Source: Morchella semilibera (lineage: Eukaryota; Ascomycota; Pezizomycetes; Pezizales; Morchellaceae). Taken from it: 64,000 nucleotides of DNA. Numbering within the stretch: the stretch's first letter is position 1; every line of letters starts with the position of its first letter. A program made the position numbers and the translations under genes. Positions 13,146 through 24,895 of the stretch are shown in pieces. The notes below the pieces were generated by a model. That model was given only the letters and a program-made list of their open reading frames with translations, was not told where the DNA came from and ran no database searches. The stretch covers positions 186,001-250,000 of the forward strand of contig CM018610.1 of NCBI GenBank assembly GCA_009192285.1, in the 5' to 3' direction.

Positions 13146-13551
13146 ATGTCTACTCCCTCCGCAATATCCCTAACCCGCACCGCCCTCCGCCTCCGTCTCC
13201 ACATCAAGCCCTCCGCCTCCGCCCCACGCATTGTCTCCCTCACACCACAGCTCATAACCCTCGCCGTCGCGCAGCCCCCGCGTGACGGCGAAGCCAACCG
13301 GGGTGTTGTAGAGTTCATGTGCCAGGTGAGTGAGCCCAACCGCACCATCTGAAGGAGGCTGAGAAAGAAGACAGGTCTTAGGGTACAGAAAGAGTGATGC
13401 GGAGATTGTGAAGGGACTGAGAGGGAGACAGAAGGTTTTGGTTGTGGAGGGGGTTGTGGGGCCGGCGGCGGGGGAGGAGGAAAGGGAGAAGGTGTTGAGA
13501 GGGGTAGAGGAGAGATTGAGAGCGTGTGTGAAGGGTGAAGGGGGGGCCTAG
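13146..13551 (+). CDS. UPF0235 (DUF167, YggU/C15orf40-like) small protein, 2 exons
   Basis: Exons 13146-13325 and 13375-13551 flank a 49-nt GTGAGT...CAG intron and encode 118 residues. The first exon carries LRLHIKPSASAPRIVSLTPQ and AVAQPPRDGEANRGVVEFM; the second continues LGYRKSDAEIVKGLRGRQKVLVV. This is the full DUF167 pattern: a strand, the PPxDGEAN turn, then the SDVEIVxG...K motif. The tail is slightly longer than in bacterial homologues. The family is conserved from bacteria to human without an established biochemical role. The start at 13146 is the first ATG in frame. The gene sits 364 bp downstream of Sde2 on the same strand. The intron position, between VEFMCQ and VLGYRKSD, falls inside the domain, which strengthens the splice call. 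Confidence 0.9.
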
Positions 13552-14336
13552 GTACCCGTAAGAAGTAGTATATATTTGGAGTATAGACTGGTGTTTTTAG
13601 GAGACTAGTTATGGCTTAGCCGTAGTGCGCCGTATTTTTGATATGTGAGTTTGAAGGTCAATTATAATGACATGATCGATAGCATTCTGAAGACAGTGTA
13701 TAAACCACATGAAGCCGCAATTGAGTGGTATTGCGCTCAGTGGGGTATATAAAATCTGGTCATGGCTAGTGGTAGTATATAAGGTTCAACCCAAAGTATA
13801 GGGTAACCGCTCATAATACAGGCCCAAACTCACCACAGGTTAGATTGTCACCTCGGCCCCCTTTACGCCAAAAGTGTATTCACACACCCCCAAAATTCGA
13901 GATAGAGAAAGATTTAGGACCGATCGGTAAAGCTGTAGGATACTTATCTTTATCTGTTGCTTTTTCAAAGTACCCTAGCACTGGTAGGTTTGGACCTAAT
14001 GGCGGATCACAAAACTTCACGCCTAAAACCATGGTTTTTGCAGATTTGATATTTTATTCACTTGGGGACACATGGATTATAAATGTAAAACTAAATTTAA
14101 CTCAAGAAATCACCTTTTGTCCGCAAACAAATCGTTTTCTGACCCTAATGGTTGTGACCACAGAATATACGGGACGGCCAGCGCAGCAAGACACCCCGCA
14201 GTCAAGCTATCACCTATCACACCACACCGCCCAGAATCTTCTCAGCCTCCTCGATCTCCTCCAACCTCCTTAATCATCAGGCTGTGCTAACCTCAAATCT
14301 CATGTATCGCCCGTTACTTCTGAGCCAGCGCCCGAA

Positions 14337-14354
14337 TCACAGTATATCACTCGA
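14337..14354 (+). repeat. Dispersed 18-bp spaced motif
   Basis: Reads TCAC-AGTA-TATCACTCGA, two bases off consensus. It pairs with an inverted copy at 14470, the closest such pair in the window. Confidence 0.5.
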
Positions 14355-14469
14355 CAATTAAGAGAGGTTGTAAAAATTATTGACAACGAGTTTTGAGGCT
14401 TTCAAATTACTTGCATATATATTGGGTGTGTAGGCTCATATGCGCACTAAAAACCTACAATTTAGGAAG

Positions 14470-14487
14470 TCGAGTGATATTTCATGA
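14470..14487 (-). repeat. Dispersed 18-bp spaced motif
   Basis: On the minus strand it reads TCAT-GAAA-TATCACTCGA, one base off consensus, in inverted orientation to the copy at 14337. Confidence 0.55.
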
Positions 14488-15203
14488 CTGATTGGTTATG
14501 GGCTGGCAGCTACCCTCTGGCAAAAAAAATGTTAGTAAAAACAAAGTGGGACAGGGTTTTTCAGTTAATCACATTTCTATAGCACAAGAAAACTTAGTAA
14601 TAGCGGCAATGGCCATCGCTAGTTTATTCTACTCCCATAGTATAATGTACACTTAGCACCTCACTCCTACCAGTACTAGACTCCCCGATATCTCCACCAT
14701 ATATATGTACAGCATATAAGTACAAGCTCACCATTAAGCTCAGGCTTCGCACTTGGTTACGCCCACGAATAGATCCAATAGAATTCCGCCGGTAGCCAGC
14801 TAAGGTCTAGAAGGTCTATACACGAGCTTTCCCGATACCCAAAGGAGATACAGAAAGAAGTCTTTTAGTGAGTTCTCCCGAGAAAAAATAAGAAGAGAAC
14901 GCCAAAGGAATAGTGATGGGAAGGAAATGATAATAAAAAAAACGGAAAGAAATGATTCAATATGTGCAAGTGTGCTAGGAAACGGTTGAAGGGATTTGAG
15001 GGGAAAAGTTAGGGGAAGGGGGAGGGGGGGGGGGTGGACGTTATATATAACAGTGAAAGAGTGAAATCGCAAGAACGCAAATCAAGCCTCCCAAAACCAA
15101 GTCAGTAAAAAGTAAGTAACCCACCAAGGGAAAAAAAATGACAATCCAAAGAAATTAGATGTGATAACAGAAAGAAGAAATTGCTGTGAGATTACAATAT
15201 TCG

Positions 15204-17526
15204 CTATCTCCAGGTCCCGCCTCTCAGGCTCAACAGGTTCTCGACACACTCGATCTCATCCATTACCGCTGGCCCCGATTCCTGGCTAGACGCAAAGTAG
15301 CTGCTCAAGCTGCGCTGGTTCAACCTCATCTCGTAATCATCAGGAGGATTTGGCCCATCAGACCGGAAGCTATCAATAGCCTGCGACGAGCTCGGAACTT
15401 CGTAGAACGACGATGATTGGCTTGGGACCGTTCTGTGGTCTTTCAGGATCCTCCTCTCGTCGGCTGCCGTTGCGTGCCTCTTCCTTTTCCTGCTGGGCCT
15501 CTCACTAGGGGTCTTTTTGACTTCACCCTTACTAGCACGTCTCCTCGGCTCCGGAGGCGGTGAGACTGGGGCACCAGGAGGGCGGTTCTCTTTATCACTT
15601 TCCTGGCCCAGCTCTGACGGGATACCGTCACCCAATTTCTTACCTGAGGCTTTGGCGCGAGAGAATAATTTGATGGCCGAGACAGCTTTTGAACGCGACG
15701 ATTTTGCTAAGATGATTTTACGGGATTTCCTCGCCTTTGCAGGCGAAGAGATGCAGACAACCCTGCCCGAACTCTTCCGTTGCGTAACAGGAGAGCTTGG
15801 GGGTAGAGGAAGTGGTAGCTTTGAATGGCTGCTCTTTCTCCGGAGCAGGCCAAGGGCCTCTTTAGCTTCTGCAGCGGTCTGAAGGCTCGCATGGGTAGCT
15901 GGAGAGCGAATCATGGCTTGATTGTCGCAGTAGAATTCCCATATCTTGCTATCCACAATTTTCCTAGGTGGTCCAGAGCTAGCAATTGGGGATGGCTTTT
16001 TGGGGGTTGGTAATGTTTGTTGTGGAGATGGTGGGGACTCCGGCTCCTCATCGAGAACGACAGTGGCCTTTCCTTCGAGGGAGGTGGAGAGTCGGACTGA
16101 AGAGTTACGTTTCAGCAAAGGAGGTGGGGCATGGGGCGTTGAGGGGTTTGGGTTCGTTCGCCTGGAATTAGTGAAGGTCGGTTTTGCGGGGGTGGAGGCA
16201 GAGGAGGTAACATCTTGCATGGATGAAAGGACATCCTGCAGACGCTGGTGTGCCGAGGTAGCCATTTCGGGCTCTTGGTCGTACCTACCGCTAAGCGAGA
16301 GATTCTCTTGATGTTGTGCTGTTTCCTGGCTAGGAATAGAGGAAGTTGGGGAGGATGGTTCAAGATCTAGAATATCGTTGTCCCGTGATGGGAGCTTCTG
16401 ACGTTTATTGTAGGACGAGGACTCGTAACGGCGTTGGAGTAGGCGGTGGTGGTGGGGGGAATCTAGGACTCTGCCCCTCAAACACGGCTCCCCCTCTTCT
16501 TGTTCACCAATGTCATCATCATCGTCATCAAAATCTTCATCAAGATCCGGGTCGCTAAGACCAAGATAAATTGGCTTTCTAGACCCCCTCCCTTGAGAGG
16601 CCGACACGTCGCTGGTGCTGAACGATCCGCGATCTGCGAGACGCGGTGGTGGGCTACCGAAACCGATCCCTGATGACACGCTAGCGCCACGGCGGCGGTG
16701 AGCGTCTGAATTGAAAGACGTACTCATATGTCTTATATCCTCCCTTGAGAGAGACTGCTGGGAGCTGTCAAAAGATGAGTACTGGGATGATGATGGCATC
16801 ATTCCTTGTTGTGAGTACTGCTGACTCGAATACTGTTGGCTACTACTATTACTATTGTTCGAGGTGGTGGTGTTTGGGATGATTTCGTGAGGAAGCAAGG
16901 GCTTGGCCTTACGGCGCGCCGACTGCCGCTTGTTCTGGAACCAGATCTAAGAGGGACGCGTCGGTCCACGTTCGTTAGCTAGCGTGCTCAGAGACATATG
17001 CTGGCAGGCGCGTCTTTCAATAACTATCGCAATTCCCATCACCACCAACAACTTCTTTCGACGGCATAATACAAAACAGCCCAAAACAACTCTTTTTGCG
17101 CGTCTAAAAAAAAAACGCCTTCATAAACCCCCTTCTCTAAAAATTATTGGTTCTCTCCCTTTATTTTTTTTTTCTTACCTGCACTTCCTTTTCGCCCATC
17201 TGCACCCTACTCGAAATCTCTTTCCGTTTGGACTTGTCTGGGCGATCACATTTGCGATACTCCTCCTCCAGAATGGCCTGGTCGTGAACCGAAGTTCGTC
17301 TTCGCCGGCGACGGGCGAGATTCGCGTTATCAATCGAAGGGGGCAGATTCCTTGGGAGTGTCTCCTGGGAATGTGTGATAAATGCGTAGTTCGAGTTGCT
17401 GGAACTTGGATGAGGCTCTGTAATAGGATCCATGGTTGGGATTTTCGCGTATTCGATATGCGACCCTATAGAAGGAATAGTGGGGGGAGCGGGGGGGGGG
17501 GGGGGTGGAGAAAGGGAATGCTCCAA
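15204..17526 (-). CDS. Homeobox transcription factor (Yox1-like), 2 exons
   Basis: Exon 1 is 17526-17179 and exon 2 is 16946-15204 (complement), separated by a 232-nt intron (GTAAGA donor, TTAG acceptor) in phase 0. The 696-residue product has a homeodomain at about residues 70-131: a basic arm RRRRRRTSVHDQAILEEEY, then EKEVQ at the end of exon 1 and IWFQNKRQSARRK at the start of exon 2. Trp48, Phe49, Asn51 and Arg53 of the recognition helix are all present. The rest is disordered Ser/Gln/Pro-rich sequence with basic patches, an acidic stretch and a short conserved-looking tail (MDEIECVENLLSLRGGTWR). The domain order, early homeodomain plus long disordered tail, resembles fungal Yox1-like regulators of cell-cycle or developmental genes; the target set cannot be read here. 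The start at 17526 gives a polyproline encoded by a G15 tract on the plus strand; Met32 (17433) is an alternative start. Confidence 0.88.
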
Positions 17527-17652
17527 AAGAAAAATAAGAAATTTATTTTAGGGCGAGCGAGTGACAGGAAAATGTGTGGAGAAAGGAAAAAAGAGGCGAG
17601 AGACAGCGGGAAGAGCGAGAGGTAAGAGTTCTAAGTGGGAGACGCGTACAGT

Positions 17653-17670
17653 TCAGAATCGATCACTCGG
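17653..17670 (+). repeat. Dispersed 18-bp spaced motif, upstream of the homeobox gene
   Basis: Reads TCAG-AATC-GATCACTCGG, two bases off consensus, running straight into a G run. It lies about 130 bp upstream of the homeobox start codon. Confidence 0.45.
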
Positions 17671-19077
17671 GGGGGGGGGCTGGGGGGGGAACTCCTAGAT
17701 GAGGGGACTCGGGGGGGGAGCCTAGCTCAGTAGTCGAGTGTGCACACACTGGTTACAAAAGCGCGTAGGTAAGAGCGCAAGTATGAGCCCTACTTTGCTA
17801 AGAGGTCTGACCTGATGATTGATGCACTATGACATTAACAGCGGGTGGTTGGCGGCCGGCCCACCCCGCCTTGTAAGATAAACGCCGGCGGAGACAGATC
17901 TACGCGGGCGTGTCACTGGGTATGTGCTCTATTATTTGAGTTGTACACCACTGCGCGCGTATCCTATTATCTGGAGTGGTTAACACTAAGGCTTAGTATT
18001 ATCGTCTTTTGCCAAGACATCGTGATTATGATCGCTCTTTCCTTTTCACGCGCCCTCATCATGCACGACCCCTTGCTCGGGAGCTGGGGTTCACTTCACA
18101 AGCTAGCTAGGGTCCATTGACGCTATCTTAAACACGGTCCATTCATCTCAATTCAAGTCCTTAATTCCATTGCATCTAGAAGGAATCAAGTCTCAAAAAC
18201 CTACATAGCAGCGTACTATGTAAACGCGTGGGAAATAACAAACCCCCCTGGGGGTAGCAAAAAAAGCGCGCTTAATTGTTCCCCCCTTATGATCGACCTC
18301 AAAGGCTGGGTGAAGGCCGGTTTTAATTACGGGGAGGTCCTGTAAAAAAGCCGAGCAATGCCAAGCATAGCGGAAAAAAGCACGCATGCACGTTATCACA
18401 AGCCACTAAGCCACAGAGAGACGCGCTCTCCCGTTGGAACGCGAATCCATCCCTTTTATTGGATAGTAATAGTTGGGGATCGTAACTTGATATTTCCCAT
18501 CGAATACCATATGGATCTGTCCTACTTTAAATCGTAGAGTATTTTTAGTATGGGGTGATCTTCTATTTGAAAGTGGAGATTGTTGTGGTGATGATGAGGT
18601 TAGGGGACGGGTGGATAAACCTACCCATCTGAGTGTCGATTAATGACATCTGTTGACCGCCCTGGAAAAGTGGGTTTGTCCGATGTTTCTATGGACCAGT
18701 GTGAGGAGATTCTTTATTAAACAGTCATGATAAAAGGACCTCAAGATTAGGTATTTACTACTCCGATGTTAAAAATCGAGCCGTGCACCACATTTGTCTT
18801 TTGCGTGCTTTTAGTTTTCGCTTTCCGGCGGGAGGCCATTGAGATGATTCTGTGAGAGCACCAGAAACACAATTCCCATAACATGGTAATACCAGTTTAG
18901 GCATCATCCGGTGTCCTTCTAGGTTAATATATAATATATCGCACACGAAAGAGCCGAGTGGATTAGTCGAAGAATTAGAAGAGGTGAAGTCAAACCTTGA
19001 TACTTAATTAAGTTGGCCATGATCATACGTACAGTGCTATGTGTATGTATGTACGTGTACGTGCATGTATTACTGGG

Positions 19078-19095
19078 TCATAACTTATCACTCGG
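19078..19095 (+). repeat. Dispersed 18-bp spaced motif, exact copy with inverted flanks
   Basis: Reads TCAT-AACT-TATCACTCGG, an exact match to the consensus. It is flanked by GGG on the left and ACCC on the right, so the whole unit GGGTCAT...CGGACCC has short complementary ends. Confidence 0.6.
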
Positions 19096-21976
19096 ACCCG
19101 GAAGACCTTCGTTTGACGTCACAATACATGCGTGTACTTAGAGATGAGGCGGGGTATGATTAATGGTTCTCTACCGGTTGAGGGTTTACCATAGCATACG
19201 GGGTCGATGGTATACGGGAAATCTAGGAAGAATCCATGCTAGATCAATATTCGTATGACAGGTGTTCATCTCTCATCTTCCTACTGCGCTGCACAATTAA
19301 CATCCATCTGAAAGGCAGCTAATTAATTGGGCTAAGAAGCGAATGGTTGCACGAAAGGATGAATCTGCGGGCGGGCGGGTACCTAAGTTCGAGTCATTGA
19401 GAACGCTCTAACCCTAGCCCATAGCCCCATGACCGCCAAGGCAACTGTCACGGGAATGACGAACTCCAAACGCGTCTACCAGTCAAGAGAAGCAGCATCT
19501 CTGGTTGAGTCATCACTACGGAGAACATCTTTTGGTAAGACTTCAGCGGTTTTGGTCAAGAAGCGACCTTATTTCGTATATGGTGTTTCGGCTAGTGGCC
19601 TCCGAGACATGGAGGTGATGGAGCCTAGCTCTCTATGTCTCTATCCAGGAAACATAGTGGATGACTCATTACTAGTATGTATTTTGAAATGCCAAACTTA
19701 TGGTAAAGAAACGGGTTCGCTGACTGTCCAGGGAAATAGGGACGTAAAGGGAGTGGGTTCTGTTAAAGCTTCAGCCTAGAAGTGCAGATGAGAGAATTAA
19801 GCATAGTTACTCACAGTTGATCAAGGGCTTCGTCCTAGGACTTCTTGTTTCGTCATGGATTTGTCCACCTAAGTCTTGAAATCTGGGCCCTCCAACACTT
19901 GGGTCTCTTGGTGTATCTCCTGGACCAGGCTTAATAGTGATGGGGTTGGGACTGGCCCGTGAAAACCCTATACTCATGGGGGCCGGAATCATGGACATAA
20001 AAGCCATAAAAGCCCTCTGAATACATTGGATTCCGGCTGCCTTTATCGAACACTTGGTCACGCAATATTCGTGTTTAGTACTTGTCAGCTGCAGCCTTAC
20101 AGCCTTACGGCTGAAATACTTCTACTGGCTTGTTTGTTCAGCCACACCTTATTTTCAAATACAGGTTTTCTCACTATTGCACAAGAACACATCCTGAAAC
20201 TCCAGGCTGCAGGTCTGTCTGCAGGTCCGGTAAGAGGTTTCTCCAAGGCGCCCATCCACGATTGAGTGGTCAGATATACAAATCTCTATAGTCCTGAAAA
20301 AGTACTGGGCGGTATATTCATCACTAGGTGCATGTGCCTATACGAAGGCTAACCAATCCGGTCCAATAAGACCGTATTCCGCCCCAGGTCTCTAACAGAT
20401 AGGGCGTGGCACAGGGCTTGTTAATCCATTCTATTCCAGAGAAGGACCGAATAATATATTCGTGATCACGAATCTTCTAAACACGGGCATATTGATATAT
20501 GATAGGTGTGGAAATCACTAATCCTTAGCCTCCCCTTCCATAATAGAGGCTCTTTATGTGTCTTTTATTAGTAATTGTTGAGATTAACGGCCTCTGAATG
20601 GCTTATCTAGATTTATTTTTTTAATCCATTGTCCCGGACCCACACCTTTTCGAGTCTGTTTTCTTAGGGTCGGTACTTTTCACTCGGTTCAAAACCATTC
20701 CAGCACGAGTAAAAAAAAAAAATACCCTTGCCCACAAGGCTCGCATTTGGAGTCCGGAGCCATAATAATCGAAGAGGGAGAAGTTGAAGCACTGTAGCAT
20801 TTTTAGTGGGTCTACTGCTACGGAGTAGGATTGAGTGGATATTCTCGGGCGAGATCGGCGGGAGATATCGGTGGGAACTCACCCTTACCTTGTTTTTCCT
20901 TTACTTGGAAAGCTCGCACATAATACAATAGAAGTGAAAGTAAGCTGGAACCCCCCCCCCCCTTTTTTTTTCCTGGCGGTTTTGGGTCGTTTTTCGTGCG
21001 CACCATCGTTTTTACCCTTTTTTGCTTTATTCTCTCCCAAGCCAACAGCCGGGGCTTTGAGCCGGGGTATAAAGATTATTATTCGTTCCCGGGAGTTCCA
21101 GCTGAAAAATGGAGAGCTTTGTTGTGGAAAAACAGGTTTATTCTATACGAAGGGCGTTTCAATACAGAAGGACTGAGTGGAGAATGCAAGAATATATTTA
21201 GAGAATACGTGGAAAAATAATACATCAATTACTATAAAGAATATGTCTTATTCGGAATCTTCACCTACCCCCCGCTGCCCCTCATTGGCCTTTACCCCTA
21301 TTCAAGCAATGGTACCTTTTTCATCTTTTCTTGGCTGTTTTTCTTTACATGTGGCACAAGTGGAAGGTCTATGGTAGGACTTCGGCATAAAACGAATTGT
21401 TCTAGAAAAGCTAGTCAGGGATGAAATTAGCTAACAAGTTATTCTATGAAAAGAGGAAGCAAGAATATCTCCTGAACACTATCATTCCACCCCGATCCCT
21501 CGTTGAAGAGATCCTCCATGTGGGAATAGCCACTTTTGTGTATACCAATTTCACACAGACGGACCTGGTACCTCCCTGTAGGAGGCTATTTCCGGCGCTC
21601 GCTGTCAACTCGAAGAAGAGTTATACGTGGTGTGTTTTGAAAAGCTTAAAGTATAATACCGTACTACTCTAACGCCCTTCAATTTAGAACATAGTCTCGA
21701 ATTTCCATCAGCTTTTCACCATATTATCGCTGACAATCTAATTCCTATCGGTTCCTCTCATTCCTAATTATCTAGATTTCGTTTTTAACACCGAGTTTTC
21801 AGTCTCATTGAGAGATCCGGGGCTTCTAATCCCGAAGGACTATTGTATGGTCTTTGTAGGTACGTTCCTTAGATTCCATTACATAAACTGCGGTTCCTGA
21901 TATGAATTTACCTCGATAGAAGTTTGAGATTAATCTTGACCCTTCTATTGACATTAAGCCCGAATATATTCAGGTG

Positions 21977-23048
21977 ATGAAGGTTGCTATTGTAGGCACT
22001 GGGGGTTTGGCCCAAAGTATAGGGAGAGCAATTCTGGATCAGCGTCATGAGGTTGTGATATTATCACGATTTGTACAGTCCCTTCCGGTTCATTTTCCTG
22101 CCTAAAGAACGATTCTAACGGGCCTGGGTAGGAACGGCCAGAGATGGCGAATAAAGGATTCATGGTGATTCGTGTTGACTACCAAGTCTCCGAAACTTTG
22201 GTGGCAGCCTTGTCTGGTGTTGATACCGTTATATCAACTGTGTCTAAGGAGCCTCAACTCGTACTCATAGATGCATGTATAACTGCAGGTGTTCGTCGCT
22301 TTGCACCGGCAGAATTTGAGGGTGTGCCTTCCGCGCGTCCCATCATCGAGCAATGTCGAGATAGGATCACAACGCTGAACCGACTCCGTGAGGTGCAAGA
22401 TCAGATACGACCAACTGTCTTTTCGTGTGGTCTCTTTTATGAATGGTTTTATCCTGGAGGACTTATCAGCTCCGGCGCTAGTATGGGGACTACCTGCCAG
22501 GCGCCTGGGTTTGGGCAATCTAGCTCGTTTTTGGTTGACATAAGTAATGGCAAGGCGATGATTCCAGTTCTCGACAAAGCAGGTGCCGACATTTATGTTT
22601 GTCTCACTGCTGTAGAGGATGTGGGGAAATTTGTGGCCAGGTGCCTGGATGTTGAAGTCTGGCCAGATCAGCTGAGGATGTGTGGGGAGAGGTTGGCCCT
22701 TTCGGATCTTGTGAAGATTATTGAAGAGATTAGAGGTAGGTATTGGCTTCTCCTATGAAAAACTAACTAAAAAAAAGGCATACTGATATGATTTTTTCTT
22801 ATGAAGGACGGGCTTTAGATGTGACCTACCTGACCATTGATGATCTTCATGATAGATCAATCGATGCCGAAGAAGCTCATGATTTGGGCGAAACCTTTCA
22901 GCTCGAGGTCATGATGGCGATTCATAGGGGAGAGTTCGACTTTCCTTCTTCAAACGTCAATAAGATGTTTCCTGATTTGAAACCGATGCCACTGAGGAAC
23001 TGGCTTCAGGATCTCTGGGGTGAAATGAAAGATACTGACTATTTTTGA
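21977..23048 (+). CDS. NmrA-like / isoflavone-reductase-like NAD(P)-binding protein, 3 exons
   Basis: Exons 21977-22072, 22132-22735 and 22807-23048 encode 313 residues. The introns are 59 and 71 nt, the first with a CTAAC branch. The N-terminus KVAIVGTGGLAQSIGRAIL is a Rossmann-fold glycine-rich loop, followed by VDTVISTVS, DACITAGVRRFAPAEFEG and FSCGLFYEWFYPGGL, the ordered landmarks of the NmrA/PCBER/isoflavone reductase family of atypical short-chain dehydrogenases. Members either reduce small phenolic or other substrates with NADPH or act as redox-sensing regulators, as NmrA does with the GATA factor AreA. Which applies cannot be told from sequence. The usual family length is about 300-330 residues, so this copy looks complete. 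The ATG at 21977 is directly before the first beta strand. It stands alone, with empty DNA to its left. Confidence 0.88.
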
Positions 23049-24237
23049 GCCGTTGGGGGATGTTCGTATTGGGAACAGGTAGAACACCTTTTGAATAACA
23101 AGCGGTGATGTATGGATTTTTCTTCTGTTTTTGTTGAATTGCTATCACGGCGTTAGAAACAGCATAGCCACCATTATTATCTGGGAAAGTTACCGGCTAT
23201 TCCCTTTCTTTTTTTGCGTATTCGACATCTCCATTCATCTCCTCATTGGGTTGGTATAGTTTATACGGACTGGAAATAAATAAAATAAAAGGACCGAATT
23301 TCCAGTGATTTTGGACATTTTCAAGCTCAAACATTGTTCTAGCCAGGTTTATACGAAAGACAACCTGGCCTTCGGATGGCAAGCTCATATAGTTTCTGAC
23401 CGCAGGGGACAGCATTAAGAGTCAGACCAACGTCAAAATTTACTTTAGATATCACATAGGGTACAAGATAATACGTGCATGTAGAGGCTGCACAGCATTC
23501 TCCGGCGATGCACTAGAACTATTTTGTGTAACATTGCCGTGAAATGAGTCAACGTCTTGACCTTGCGCGCGAGCTTTTTGGCTTCTTTTGTAATACTACA
23601 TAACACGCATGTAGATCATGGATTTGCCCGATTAGCTGTATCGCGGAGGCGCATATGGAAGGCTGGAGGTGGATTTGTGGATTACCAAGTATTCGTGTGG
23701 TCGAGTCAATGATCGAGGTTGGGCTGCGGTAATTGAAATTTAAACTTGCGTGGATGTTTGGGTTGTACTAGAATTTGGTTAGGAGGCATGTTAACGTTAG
23801 GTAAGCGCCTAGCGCTTTTAATAGCATCTATTACAATTCCTAGGGCGGTTGATCAAGCATCATATAGTGGTCGTGCTAGCACAATTGTACAATTAACGCT
23901 GTAGCGTAAGATTTCTAGCTTCGTCTTTACTCTACAGTGTTTATGGTTTTTCCGGGGAGTCGTTAATTTGATGCCTCGCTTGAACAATTTTCACAGTCAC
24001 AATCGCGATAATCATCTTCACACAAACACAGAGTTTTCAATAGATTTCCATTCATAAAAGTTATAATAGTATAATTACTGCTACAAGTAGCTATACGTAC
24101 GCAAATCTCGTGATAGCTGACTACAAATATGTCGTAATAATAACCCCAAAACTCCATGCGCATATTCGATATTTATATACAAGCCCATGTACAATTATAA
24201 TAGAAACAAAATATAGAGTTTGGATCAATCCCCAAAC
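23049..24237. other. Intergenic spacer downstream of the NmrA-like gene
   Basis: Roughly 1.2 kb of AT-rich DNA between convergently ending genes. Only short open frames on either strand; nothing recognisable. It presumably holds both 3' UTRs. Confidence 0.5.
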
Positions 24238-24895
24238 CTACTCATATGCACGGCCATACATATACTTGCATGTAGCCTTCTCGATATCGAGCTCTCGGGC
24301 TTCCTTCTCTTGCTCCAACGCCTCTAGCTTTTTCAGCTTTCTTGTTTTATATTTGCTGAGAAACCTCCCTAAGAATGCGGAGATGAAGCATAAACCGATT
24401 AGGGAATATACAAAGTAGCTGGTTGTATTATTATACGTGGGCTTGTAGTCGGATCTCGGGACTAAATGACCGTGGGATGGTCTTCCGAACAATGGAATTG
24501 GTTCTATTACCGGAGAAATGTTAGTCAAAAATTACATCATAAACTAGAGGAAAAAGGGAGGGGGGGGGGGGCTAAAAACCGTATTTGTGTTCCCACATGA
24601 TGGGACTATCTCGACGGTACTCCCAATGATTTTTCGTCAACTCGTCCATCTCCGCCGAATGACCCGTCCATGGGAACGAAAAAGATTTCTTGTACCAATT
24701 TTCCTCCACCGCGGGGACAGCCGGAGCTGCGGGCTCTTTGCCCTTTGAGAGGAAGCTGGCCCTGTTGGGAGCTGGCGATGCGCTGGCTGTTGTAGGTGAT
24801 ATAGCGGTTGTGGGGGCGGATTTTGACTCGAAGAATTTTTTCAGAAGGGATACCCTACCAGCCACTGGTTTCTCCCATTCGAGGATTTTTGTCAT
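24238..24895 (-). CDS. Hypothetical small protein with one predicted membrane segment (tentative 2-exon model)
   Basis: Two minus-strand frames lie end to end: 24895-24572 (start context CACAATGAC, 107 codons) and one open to 24238. A splice from 24580 to 24503 (donor G|GTTTTT, branch GACTAAC, acceptor AATAG) joins them in frame into 193 residues, but the donor is weak and the intron carries a 12-nt homopolymer run. The first part has a Lys/Ala/Pro-rich stretch and ENWYKKSFSFPWTGHSAEMDELTKNHWEYRR. The second has a hydrophobic segment SYFVYSLIGLCFISAFLGRF followed by a charged helix KLKKLEALEQEKEARELD, as in a single-pass membrane protein. If unspliced, the first frame alone ends HKYGF. I do not recognise the family. 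The strong start context and ordered composition favour a real gene. Confidence 0.45.

Larger units (their letters stand above)
13552..15203. other. Intergenic region between the UPF0235 and homeobox genes (convergent)
   Basis: No gene supported. A 142-codon plus-strand frame at 13845-14273 begins at GTG and resembles nothing I know. Two copies of the spaced dispersed motif face opposite ways 133 bp apart (14337 plus, 14470 minus). A G11 run lies at 15024-15034, within likely 3' UTR of the minus-strand homeobox gene. Confidence 0.5.
17527..21976. other. Gene-empty AT-rich stretch
   Basis: About 4.4 kb with no supportable gene. The largest plus-strand frame, 19429-19779 (116 codons, ATG start), has no recognisable domain and no flanking splice pattern. 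G runs occur at 17669-17679 and 17709-17718, and a C12-T9 junction at 20951-20971. Spaced-motif copies lie at 17653, 19078 and 20670. I looked for protein remnants of transposons and terminal repeats and saw none. Confidence 0.5.

Noticed and set aside
13845-14273. 142-codon plus-strand frame
   Set aside because: Starts at GTG, no recognisable sequence, and lies in AT-rich spacer with two dispersed-motif copies next to it.
19429-19779. 116-codon frame with an ATG start
   Set aside because: No domain, no supporting neighbours or splice sites; kept only as part of the empty stretch.
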